Shown here: in pieces, positions 36,801-43,914 of the stretch | Layout of the letters: each line of letters opens with the position of its first letter | Numbering within the stretch: the stretch's first letter is position 1 | From: Siphonodentalium dalli | Taxonomy: Eukaryota; Mollusca; Scaphopoda; Gadilida; Siphonodentaliidae | Reading direction: 5' to 3' | Assembly (NCBI GenBank): GCA_032622095.1 | Contig: CP136065.1 | Coordinates: forward strand, 109,907,195-109,971,194 | DNA length: 64,000 nt | Notes under the pieces: generated by a model | The model's input: only the letters and a program-made list of their open reading frames with translations | Told to the model about the DNA's origin: nothing | Database searches by the model: none | Program-made: the position numbers and the translations under genes

Positions 36801-38489
36801 AGATAAAGTTGCAAAAAACTGCACAAATAGCAAGATATTAAAGCTATGAAATGTAAAATATTATCAAATTATCTAGACTAGTGCTAATAACAATGCTATT
36901 TATGTGGAAATTCTTTTGCTGACGAATTTTTTGTATCCCACTGCATTTTCCTTGAAAACATAAAATGACATTTTAATATTTTAATTTAAATTGATAAATA
37001 AAATTGTTAAATAATATCAATATCTTATTTCAGGTCATCTCTCGGGTCTGAGAGAGATATTACTGCCACTCCGTCCATTGAGAAGTTCAGCTTTATGAAC
37101 GAGTCTGCGTTGTCGGGTTATGATGGAGACCAAGAAGAGGAGGAGGACTCATTCCTTGAATATGATGGTAGGTGTCTCTTTCTACTTACAGTAATGCCCT
37201 AAATAATCGACTCCATAACCACAGCAGAATTATGGGTAACTTTTCAGGATTTAGTCGGAAATATGGCTTGTTGCCATTCATCAGAGAGCTTTCCGATGAA
37301 TGGCAACAAGCCATATTTCCGACTAAATCCTGAAAAGTTATCCATAATTATGCTGTGGTCATGGAGTCGATTAATTAGGGCAGTACTGTTTATCCACTTA
37401 ATGCCATAAAATTTTACAGAAAGGTTCATACAAAACAAAATATATTTTAGTTTGATAGCACCATGATATGAGCAGTCCTGTTAATTTGCCTGAGTTTGCC
37501 TTTGCTAATAACTTGCCAGGGCCTGAGATATTGCCATTGCTAAAAAGCCTATAATCTGCATATACTGGCAAGAACTGCATGCATATAAACATCAGTTTAC
37601 AATTGTATTTTGGCCCATTTACCTGAGTTTTGGAATCCTGGAACGTTTTAGAGTTTTAAAATATCGCTTCCAGGGAAAAGTAACGAAAAAGTCAGCTTTT
37701 TCACCTCAATATCAAAAAATTTTGAAAAAAAATCCCCCCCCCCCCTCTACCACTTCCAGTCGGGATAACTACTCATCAATTAGTGTTTACTATAGAAAGG
37801 GTTAAAGTCTGGTTCATTATTTAGTCCTTGTTTAAACTGCTAGACTTTCTGACATCAATCAGTAAACATGTATATTTGCAGACTTACCACAACACAATAT
37901 TTTATACTATTCCTGGGGCAATCGGGGTCTATCTGGTCAGATTTTTTTCGGGGACATTTCTGAATTTATTTGGCCATTTTTCAGAAACTTTTGTCATTTC
38001 CTATTTCAAATCAGTTTCTAACAATCATTTCAAGGGCATCTGATACTAATTCATGGTTAATTATTTTCAGATCTGGCATCAAGTTTCAAAAATGAGAATT
38101 TCCCAGATGAAATTCCTGGTTCTGAAGAAGATACATACTTTGCAAAACTTTCTCAAATGCATGCAGCAGGATCTTCTCAATCAATCAACAAAACCGTGCC
38201 ATCAGAATCGTGTTTTAGCTTCAGCCTCTCTCTGAATGCTAGTGTGATGTGTGACAATGATTCATCTTCATCTGGAGTATCGTCTTCACCAATGTTGTGT
38301 GAGTCTGCATTCAGATTAACAACGGAAAAAGACAATCTCGCTTCCATGTCATCGAGCGAGTATGATAGTGATGATGTTCTCATGCTCGATGCTTCCTCAT
38401 TGGAAAGGTTGCCTGCTCATAGGCGCACTCTGAAGCGCAAGTGCAAAGAAGAGCGAGAGAGTTTATCCAAAGCATTTATTGTGCAATAG
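24800..38489 (+). CDS. CCNF: Cyclin F, F-box protein of an SCF ubiquitin ligase (14 exons)
   Basis: Coding exons: 24800-24863 (or alternative 25733-25796), 26197-26369, 27056-27162, 27684-27751, 28685-28875, 29895-30053, 30591-30820, 32069-32233, 33743-33866, 34853-35033, 35310-35497, 36179-36315, 37034-37167 and 38071-38489. All introns are GT-AG and frame-compatible, totalling 2340 nt or 779 residues, close to human cyclin F (786). Domains: F-box about residues 54-100, Sel1/TPR-like region about 112-260, cyclin N box about 300-427 with MRYIL (330-334), cyclin C box about 428-560, a basic SPRRNK (586-591), acidic/serine-rich PEST-like tail, and basic C-terminal cluster RRTLKRK. Known role of the family: bind SKP1 through the F-box and recruit substrates through the cyclin hydrophobic patch for ubiquitination in S/G2, without activating a CDK. 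Confidence 0.97.
25463..25510 (+). promoter_or_regulatory. Conserved proximal promoter block (copy 2)
   Basis: Counterpart of the block near 24532-24584: AAATTGGATTACGGCTGC and GGGATAATCGCAGATTATCA are retained, with the spacing between them almost unchanged. Confidence 0.4.
25623..25658 (+). promoter_or_regulatory. Core promoter 2 of CCNF: TATA box and initiator
   Basis: TGTATATAACATC near 25623 and the initiator CTCAATCAGTTAC at 25653 keep the same 28-base spacing as core promoter 1, so the duplicate looks functional by sequence. Confidence 0.7.
25733..25796 (+). CDS. CCNF: CCNF exon 1b (downstream alternative first exon)
   Basis: ATG at 25733, 64 nt, donor gtagga at 25797, same phase as exon 1a. 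Only two bases differ from exon 1a: one changes Q3 to R (MSRHRV), the other is silent. Either first exon can be joined to exon 2 in frame. Exon 1b has no acceptor-like 5' boundary, so a promoter 1 transcript should skip it. Confidence 0.85.
26197..26369 (+). CDS. CCNF: CCNF exon 2: start of F-box
   Basis: Acceptor TTTGCAG, donor CAG|gtaggt. Residues 22-79. Holds the basic stretch HSQFRPRTRSS and the F-box start SVTIWNIPQEILLKIIKSL, HIKDILSLKQ. Compare the vertebrate LP-x-(D/E)-x-L-x-x-I pattern; here the LP is IP (Pro58). Confidence 0.95.
26437..26701 (+). mobile_element. Family A element in CCNF intron 2
   Basis: Diverged left end (CATTCCATGACTGGAGCTTC), two internal palindromes, right end CTCCTGTCATGAAAGTGTTAA. 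It lies 67 bp past the exon 2 donor. Confidence 0.75.
27056..27162 (+). CDS. CCNF: CCNF exon 3: end of F-box
   Basis: Acceptor TTACAG, donor gtaagt. Residues 80-114: VHRYFFNLIESQSSIWN, TASFQDTWPSPANLHLFEK. The WPSPxNLxLFE phrase is diagnostic of cyclin F and links the F-box to the Sel1-like region. Confidence 0.95.
27187..27545 (+). mobile_element. Family C element in CCNF intron 3, ends decayed
   Basis: Contains ACGCTCCTAAATTACTATTT, GTCGAGGAACCCACCCATCA and ACCATAGTTCACAGTGGTTA in the family order. The left end reads GATGCATTTTCCGATAAACG (like the 60025 copy) and the right terminal repeat is lost. Confidence 0.75.
27684..27751 (+). CDS. CCNF: CCNF exon 4: Sel1-like repeat
   Basis: A 68-nt exon encoding AAEHGNIEGLVKLGLAYLY then NEG. 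The A-A-x-x-G-N-x-x-x-x-x-x-L-G-x-x-Y pattern is a Sel1-like repeat, as in other cyclin F proteins. Confidence 0.95.
28246..28625. mobile_element. Intact family A-related nested-palindrome element in CCNF intron 4
   Basis: Exact TTAA flanks. Terminal inverted repeats CCCTTTACCCAACA / TGTTGGGTAAAGGG. Two internal palindromes of about 70 bp (near 28397 and 28527), each with arms CCAATGCATTCTCTTATATA and a GTCGACC-AT-AGGTCG-like centre. The second is the reverse complement of the first. The 380-bp element is thus an inverted repeat whose arms are themselves palindromes. TTAA flank plus CCC end fits a piggyBac-type MITE. The left terminal arm also carries CCGGCCAAAACCGGCC, which the right arm lacks. 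Confidence 0.85.
28685..28875 (+). CDS. CCNF: CCNF exon 5: Sel1/TPR-like region
   Basis: Residues up to 201. FTWLFIRPPWSINGACCK is nearly the vertebrate cyclin F signature (WLFIRPPWS). Acceptor TTTCAG, donor AAG|gtgaga. Confidence 0.96.
29895..30053 (+). CDS. CCNF: CCNF exon 6: TPR-like helices
   Basis: Residues 202-254, 53 codons, phase 0 on both sides. Ends CCGFASYILWQEEKRHK, matching the vertebrate SSYLLWE segment. If intron 6 is retained the frame would stop at 30242. Confidence 0.94.
30591..30820 (+). CDS. CCNF: CCNF exon 7: helices before cyclin box and MR of MRYIL
   Basis: CQDRATELSSIRHLRDISSQ, GHLDAVLALCKSYCSGK, up to FKTSSELTPSMR, where the final Arg is completed by exon 8. The MR is the start of the cyclin-box hydrophobic patch motif MRxIL. 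Confidence 0.95.
32069..32233 (+). CDS. CCNF: CCNF exon 8: cyclin N box
   Basis: YILVDWLVEVAGMKDFSSQ then TLHIAISVIDRYLRVH and LQLLGVSAMILCSR. These are the classical cyclin-box segments (ILVDWLVEV, DRYL, LQLLG) that form the substrate-docking patch (Met330, Leu334, Trp337). Confidence 0.97.
32570..32650. repeat. GAATCGAAT-type short tandem repeat in CCNF intron 8
   Basis: Irregular reiteration of CGAATCGAATC / ATTCGATTTCGAATC in both orientations, an AT-rich decayed minisatellite. Confidence 0.6.
33743..33866 (+). CDS. CCNF: CCNF exon 9: end of cyclin N box
   Basis: FLGKDIITIREAAWLTDNTY, RYEDVVRMMGEIVATIKANIR. The TDNTYxYEDxVRMMGEI block is almost identical to vertebrate cyclin F. Acceptor GGTTATAG, donor gtatgt. 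Confidence 0.97.
34853..35033 (+). CDS. CCNF: CCNF exon 10: cyclin C box
   Basis: VATGLDYVELFCQLAASERR, LSEYICELCLLQAEMGQYSP, AMIAASSVLLARLLTKA. The Y-x-C-E-L and A-A-x-x-L-L-A-R motifs are standard for the second cyclin fold. Confidence 0.97.
35310..35497 (+). CDS. CCNF: CCNF exon 11: end of cyclin C box
   Basis: CPWPSRMQEFTGFSLEDLCR, FHIHEKCFLEG, DVTLQAVKQRYSESNYYEVS. The FTGFSxEDL and AVKQRY segments match vertebrate cyclin F. Confidence 0.97.
35841..36110 (+). mobile_element. Family A element in CCNF intron 11
   Basis: Left CCATTCAATGACTGAAGC (diverged), internal palindromes around GTGAGTCTCCCATAGAGAGC, right end CTCCCATCATGAAAGGGTTAA. The right end is 68 bp before the exon 12 acceptor. 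Confidence 0.8.
36179..36315 (+). CDS. CCNF: CCNF exon 12: post-cyclin linker and putative NLS
   Basis: IMSYDELCSSLGVTEHS continues the cyclin fold (vertebrate SYSQLCAALGVT). SPRRNKSRYQR at 586-596 sits where vertebrate cyclin F has a basic nuclear-localisation cluster. Donor AAG|gtttgt is weak. Confidence 0.95.
36329..36566. mobile_element. Family F element in CCNF intron 12
   Basis: TTAA at both ends (36329-36332 and 36563-36566). Left ACTCTTCTAAACTAAATGG and right TTTAGTATAAAAAGGG are decayed versions of the CCCTTTCTATACTGAATGG inverted repeats seen at 58141. A nested GTTCAACAA-TTGTTGAAC hairpin lies near 36471-36498. It begins 13 bp after the exon 12 donor. Confidence 0.65.
37034..37167 (+). 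CDS. CCNF: CCNF exon 13: acidic PEST-like region
   Basis: SSLGSERDITATPSIEKFSF, ALSGYDGDQEEEEDSFLEYD. The YxGDQExE acidic phrase is shared with vertebrate cyclin F. The region is Ser/Thr/Asp/Glu-rich, as expected for a degradation-prone cyclin tail. Confidence 0.94.
37189..37388. mobile_element. Family B foldback MITE in CCNF intron 13
   Basis: Left flank TA, CAGTAATGCCCTAAATAATC. The right end GGGCAGTACTG is followed by TT (expected TA). The arms of about 90 bp are near-perfect, as at 10495. It begins 21 bp past the exon 13 donor, so the intron's 5' region is almost entirely a potential RNA hairpin. Confidence 0.85.
37731..37806 (+). mobile_element. Poly-C tract and right-end fragment of family F (intron 13)
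   Basis: A run of C (37733-37745) is followed by GGGATAACTACTCATCAAT and ACTATAGAAAGGGTTAA, the family F right end. Confidence 0.6.
38071..38489 (+). CDS. CCNF: CCNF exon 14: C-terminal tail and stop
   Basis: Starts by completing Asp, then LASSFKNENFPDEIPGSEE. A Ser-rich block SSSSGVSSSP and acidic SSSEYDSDDVLMLDASS precede the basic AHRRTLKRKCKEER and end SKAFIVQ before TAG at 38487-38489. Serine-rich and acidic tails of cyclin F carry phosphorylation-dependent degradation signals in vertebrates. The exact sites here are not assignable by eye. Confidence 0.95.
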
Positions 38490-38670
38490 AAATACAAGAA
38501 TCAATTATCACCAGATATATTCCAAAAATTATTTCTAATAGATTACATAGAGTTGTCCCTTGAGCAATCTCAAAAAGCCAACACTATTTTCACAGATTGA
38601 CATCTCTAGATCTCCTGCTCCTATTCCATTTCTTTATTGTGAAATATCTTTTCAACAATCGACTATATAT

Positions 38671-38765
38671 GGCATGCCATTTTCACATTTTCGATTTATT
38701 TGGACTTAAGGGCAAATATTTGCATTTAAGTCTAAATAAATCGAAAATGTGAAAACGGCTTGCCA
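38671..38765. repeat. 95-bp hairpin in the CCNF 3' UTR holding the only AATAAA
   Basis: The left arm (GGCATGCCATTTTCACATTT...) and right arm pair over about 39 bases with three mismatches, around a GCAAATATTTGC loop. The right arm contains AATAAA at 38735-38740, the first consensus poly(A) signal after the stop, 246 bases downstream. Confidence 0.85.
38735..38740 (+). terminator. CCNF: Putative CCNF poly(A) signal AATAAA
   Basis: The only AATAAA I find between the stop codon and the start of the segmental duplication. It lies within the hairpin stem. Confidence 0.5.
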
Positions 38766-39258
38766 GCACTATAAAGTATAACATGTATGCCATGTAATTT
38801 TATTTGCTGATGTACCTTTGTGAATTTCAATTACAATTATGAATATTCAAAGTTCAGAGCTTCATGGTCAGTTATATCTCATATTGTCACATCAGAGGTC
38901 AATGACATGTTGACATTTTTGGATGCTCTCATAGCAGCATGGTAATTATAAACTAAAAATTAAAATATGTTACACAATACGTGCATAGTTGAATGTGTTC
39001 AAATTACACTCATCACAATATAGATCAGGACTCAAGTACTTGGAGACATTATCAAATCTTTTCTATCAGCTAATTATATTTAGTACTGATTGTTTTTTCT
39101 TTGTCTTTATACATACAATAATTACTATTTTAATACTACAATTAACACAATAGTTTAATACTAATAGTACTTATCAAACCACACATGCTGTTCTGGAAAA
39201 GAGATTTGAAATGGAGTTCTAGAGATGTCAATCTGAAATATGATTGTTGACTACAAAT

Positions 39259-39518
39259 TTAACCCTTCCATGACTGGAGCTTCCTGAAATTTTGCATATA
39301 CTCTGTGCTAATGCATTCTCTTATATATGTATGTCTCCCATATGAGAGCCTCGCATATATAAGAGAATACATTGACCTAACTGTTAACAATATTTACCTT
39401 CAGCTTGTCAGCCAATGAATTCTTTATATATGCGAGGTTCCCCATGGGAGATTCGCATATATAAGAGAATGCACTAGAACAGAAAGCCCCAGTGCAGCTC
39501 CCGCCATGCAAGGGTTCT
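39259..39518 (+). mobile_element. Family A element (segmental copy 1)
   Basis: TTAACCCTTCCATGACTGGA left end with two internal palindromes and a right end decayed to CGCCATGCAAGGGTTCT. Present at the same place in segmental copy 2 (45476), so it predates the duplication. Confidence 0.85.
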
Positions 39519-39688
39519 AAAGAGACTGTTTTTTGAATTCTCTTTGTTAAGTATATGTTTTTGAGATCTTTATCTTTTTTAGGTTCATTCTATTGAAACT
39601 TTTGCCTGGAGATATTCATAACCACTTCTCTTCAGTTTTCGCTAAAAGATTTTATCCTAGATGTGCCTATTATATCCTATATCAGTGC

Positions 39689-39762
39689 TTGAACCCTTTG
39701 ATAAATGAACATTTCCAAAGGAATAACTACTCATCAATGAGTATTTAATATAGAAGCATTAA
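39689..39762. mobile_element. Family F internal-deletion fragment
   Basis: TTGAACCCTTTGATAAATGA joined directly to AACATTTCC-AAGGAATAACT and AATATAGAAGCATTAA. Also present in copy 2 near 45903-45978. Confidence 0.55.
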
Positions 39763-39879
39763 TCTGCCTTCCATTGTCCATTAGTGTCTGCTTATGTTAG
39801 AATGAAGAATTCTCCATGATAATTTATTATATTTCATAAACTTTTTACGTCAAAATATATATCATGTCCCCACTTCCAG

Positions 39880-40028
39880 AAGACCGAACGTGTTATCCTA
39901 TTCTCAAGATGTTACGCTACTCTCAGTACTATGTCATGACGTCAATCTTTGCATCATTTGTTATACTTGCACATTATATTTTAACAGAAATGTCTGGTGA
40001 TGCAGCTTTAAGAACCTATAAGGTCTAA
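39880..40028 (+). CDS. Candidate terminal exon of an unrecognised membrane protein (copy 1)
   Basis: After the acceptor CCCCACTTCCAG, 149 nt encode DRTCYPILKMLRYSQYYVMT, SIFASFVILAHYILTE, MSGDAALRTYKV and a TAA. One hydrophobic segment (about residues 18-35) looks membrane-spanning. An AATAAA follows about 52 nt after the stop (near 40080). Copy 2 keeps the same length, frame and stop with two substitutions. I do not recognise the protein and found no upstream exon. Confidence 0.3.
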
Positions 40029-41073
40029 CAGTGTGTTTCATCGTGGTCTGGGTCGTAACAAACAGGTATAGAAAATATAATAAACACAACAGTCAACTGT
40101 TCTGAGAACCGTACATGTTTTCTCCTCTCGTTATATGCGAGGATTATTTTCACTCAGCCATCACCTCATGAAAATAATCCCTCGCATCTCACTCGAGGAG
40201 AAAAGCCGTAAGCTACTCAGTTAACTAACTCGTTAGTCTATTTATTTCTTCAGAACAAGTTCCTTGCATATAATATCTGGAAATTGCATTTATCAAAGGC
40301 TTTCCTGCACTTTATTTCTTCAATCTTTCATGTCTCCTCATTGCCATATAAATTCCTACTCAACTGATTGCTTCAACTATCAAGGCTTTATTGTTCAATC
40401 TGCCTTGGGTAGTATCTGGTAGCTTGCAACAGGTACATAAGTACCGCCACCGACAACTATTATCCTTTTCTAAAAAATTTCTCCAGGCCAAAGTTTCAGA
40501 TTCATCAGTCAATGCATTCATTTTAGAAAATATCTTATATTTGTTGATCCTTTTGCAAATGAATTCACCCACATGCCATATTAACCTAAACTCTTCTCGT
40601 GCAATGTATTATATGGCATTTGTCTGTGTTCATTTCCTAAACAGTATCGTTTGCATAATATTTGCTTCCATTATTGAATGTGTGCTTGTATGTTGTTGAA
40701 TTGACTGATACATCATGATTTAAATTATCTGCTGGTATGTGATACAAGGTTCATATTTCAAGCTAAACGTTTTATTGAATCATCCTGAAGTGATCCTTTG
40801 AGACCTCGAAAGTCGGGAATAGCTTATTTTCTTAATTGACCATTCAAATCCCGGAAAATGCTTGAATTGCCATGAGGGCTTGATTTTTTGGGATTATTCG
40901 TCCTGTTCCACTTAACTCCAAATTTGTTACCATGATTATGATAATCCTTCATGTTAGGGTCAATAGGAATTTGCAATATGACCTTCACATTTTTCACCCA
41001 TTCATTTATAATTGTTTGTAGTCTGATTTCACTGATAGTAGTTTCCATTTGCTTGAATAATGAACTAATGTTA

Positions 41074-41317
41074 TTAACCCTTTCATGACTGGAACTTCCT
41101 GAAATTTTGTGAAAACCCTGTGTCAATGCATTCTCTTATATATGGGAGTCTCTCACAGGGAGCCTCGCATATATATATAAGAGAATACATTGGCCAAACA
41201 ATATTTACCTTGACCTTGTGAGCCAGTGCATTCTCTCATATATGAGAGGCTCCCTATGGGGGAACTCATATATAAGATAATGCTGCATCAGCGCAGATCC
41301 CCCCATGAAAGTGTTAA
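41074..41317 (+). mobile_element. Family A element (segmental copy 1, second)
   Basis: TTAACCCTTTCATGACTGGA left and CCCATGAAAGTGTTAA right, with TTAA on both sides and internal ATATATGAGAGGCTCCCTAT-type palindromes. The matching copy is at 47299-47537. Confidence 0.85.
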
Positions 41318-41415
41318 CTGAACATATCCTAATAATAAACAAAATGCTATGAAAAGGAGATGATGATCATATTGTTTATTCACACAAACCAGGAACAGTA
41401 CCTCTACATAACCTA

Positions 41416-41548
41416 CAGTAATGCCCTAAGTAATCAACTCCTTAACCACAGCAGAATTATTGGTAACTTTTCAGGATTTAGTCGGAAATATGGCTTGTTG
41501 CCAATAATTCTGCTGTGGTTAAGGAGTCGATTACTTAGGGCATTACTG
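41416..41548. mobile_element. Family B element, polymorphic between segmental copies
   Basis: 133-bp foldback, CAGTAATGCCCTAAGTAATC to its inverted end, with TA on each side. One arm has lost an internal block (the complement of AACTTTTCAGGATTTAG), so the central hairpin is asymmetric. At the matching place in copy 2 (47630-47631) a single TA lies between AACC and CCATATTC, the empty site. Confidence 0.95.
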
Positions 41549-42819
41549 TACCATATTCCAGAGGTGCACCGGCATTATGATCAAGTTCAAATATTGCTGA
41601 AAAGTCTAAGGTGCAGGAGAAAAAGTAGACATGACTCTTGCGTGATTATTCAAATTTCCCGTGAAATGTCATGGCTGATATGAACCGAGGATATCACATC
41701 CAGTTATTTATCGTTACCAATGATTAATGGTTAAAATGTGGTGTGCATGTGATTTGTAAATGTGTCATTCATAATTGTATAGTTCGTTTTGGTTCGTTAA
41801 AATCATGGCGTTATCGATTATGTGTGATCTCCTTATGAGTTTATTTTATTTGTTAAACTGAGTAATTTATGGTTAACTCTTATTTATTAAAAAAATAAAA
41901 TTTCCTATCAATGAAATCTATCTTCTTTTCTTTTTAACATTACTAATTAGGATCACTTTGGCATCAGTATATTTCTAGCACGGATTTGATTCCATTGGCA
42001 GGAATAAATGAAATATCCTGTCTTCTCATCACCCAAATTAGACCAAGTCTTCTCGGTCGACAACAGCTTGGGATATCGGTTGGGATGAATCATGAAGCTG
42101 TTTTGGACCGAGTCCCACCCCATTGCTCTTATCATCTGACATGTCAGCGATTTACATTTACATCATTTATCGTGATATAGACAACGGAATAGTGATGATA
42201 CGATTGTTTAATGTATTGTTTACATGCATTTCCTGATAGCGCGACAAATCGAAATTCTCTGAAAAATAAGACTTTGTTAAAGTTTGTTTACTTATAAATC
42301 TCATTTCTTTGACACTTATAACGACCTCTGATTGATGTCAACATGTTTGATATTCTCATGCTTGAGAAAGGCTGCCCTCTGTGTTCATATACACAAAGCT
42401 TCCATTTGACATAATCTGAAGACATACAAGCAAGATAACTCCTGCCCACTATGCTGGGCGTGAAGTCCGTTATAGAAGAGTAAAGGGATGGGACTCGGTC
42501 CAAAACAACATCAACCAAACCGATATCCCAAGCTGTTGTGGACCGAGAAAATTTGGTTTTCATCAATCAGGAAAATTTGTACAGAATTTTAAGTTTAAAG
42601 GGAGAAGGCATTCACAGTGGGTGGATGTGAGAAATTACAGATGTCTGTAAATTTATTATCACTAAGAAGAACTTTAAAATATAGAATGACTTTGTTCTCA
42701 TACTGATGGGGGGGGGGGGGTCTGACAAATATTCCGAACACAGCTGGGGTGCGTGGGCGGTCCGAAGCCCACTGAGAAATATTTTGTTTTTCAGTACTTG
42801 TCAAATTTTAGATTTTTTC

Positions 42820-43875
42820 CAAATTTCAATGAAAAACATGGCCACCAGCAGCCATCTTTGATTTCAAATTTTATTCCATCGGTACACCATACAGCACTTA
42901 TTTATGGCACGATTGTGAACACCTGTAGATGGGTGCTATCTGAATTTGAATGATTTTCGATTAAAAACATGGCCATCGGCAGCCGTCTTGGATTTTAGTC
43001 TTTGCATGACTAAATCATTTGCCACATCCTACAGACCATATCCCTCATTCAACCATCACCAAACATCATTAGGATCTTCGGGGTGATCTCTATATGATAG
43101 CCTCCTATTTTGACCTAAATTTGTTGAAAGTGGCCATCTTGGAATTCACTCTTTGTATGACTAAATCTTTCAGCACACCCTACAGGATCCTACAGGCCAC
43201 ATCTCTCATCCGATCATCAATAAACTTCATATGGATCTTCGGAGATGGGAGCCCTCAGCCTCCTAATTTGACCGAAATTTGTTAAAAAATTGTCGTCAGC
43301 AGGCATCTTGGATTTCAAATTTGAATTTATTCATTTATTGGAGAATTGATTTGAAAATGTACAGGCATGTTTAGAATCACATCTAGCTGGGAGTGATCAA
43401 ATTTGAGTGATTTTCGATTAAAAACATGGCCGCCTGCAGCCATCTTGAATTTTACTCTTTAAATGACTGAATCCTTTGGCACACCCTACAGGCTACAGAC
43501 CACATCCCTCATCTGATGGTCACCAAACTTCATAGTTCATACGGATCTTCGGGGTGACCTCTAAATGGGAGCCTCCTATTTTGACCGAAATTCGTCGAAA
43601 AACACTGCCGCCACCGGCCATTTAGGAATTTACTCTTTGTATGGCTAAATCGTTTGGCGCACCCTACAGACCACATCCCTCATCCGATCACCAAACTTCA
43701 TATGGATCTTCGGGTTGACCTCTAGATGGGAGTCTCCTATATTTTGACCGAAATTCGTTGAAAAACATGGCCGCTTACGGCTATCTTGATATATACTCTT
43801 TGTATGGCTAAATCCTTAGGCGCACCCTACAGACAACATCCCTCATCTGATCATCACCAAACTCCAGAGCAGCTT
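42820..43875 (+). repeat. Tandem array of about 155-bp units (copy 1)
   Basis: About seven units, each with AAAAACATGGCCGCC-type start, GCCATCTTGGAATTTACTCT, GGC(A/G)CACCCTACAGACCAC, ATCCCTCATC and CATATGGATCTTCGGGGTGA. Starts are near 42830, 42965, 43120, 43280, 43425, 43600 and 43765. Units differ by up to about a quarter. No coding frame is conserved. Confidence 0.8.
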
Positions 43876-43914
43876 GAATTTAGTTACTTATTCCTTATTC
43901 CTTATTCAAAAAAT

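Larger units (their letters stand above)
38833..43875 (+). repeat. Segmental duplication, copy 1
   Basis: From ACAATTATGAAT-TTCAAAG through ATCATCACCAAACT, this block recurs in the same order and orientation at 45087-49570. Long runs are nearly identical (for example 40610-40850 with 46830-47070). Differences include small indels, loss of some 155-bp units and one family B insertion (41416-41548). Copy 1 begins about 340 bp after the CCNF stop. Confidence 0.93.

Noticed and set aside
40360-40699. 70- and 102-codon frames repeated at 46614
   Set aside because: A single-base length difference in the A/T run (near 40470 and 46697) breaks the frame between the segmental copies, so the frames are not conserved.
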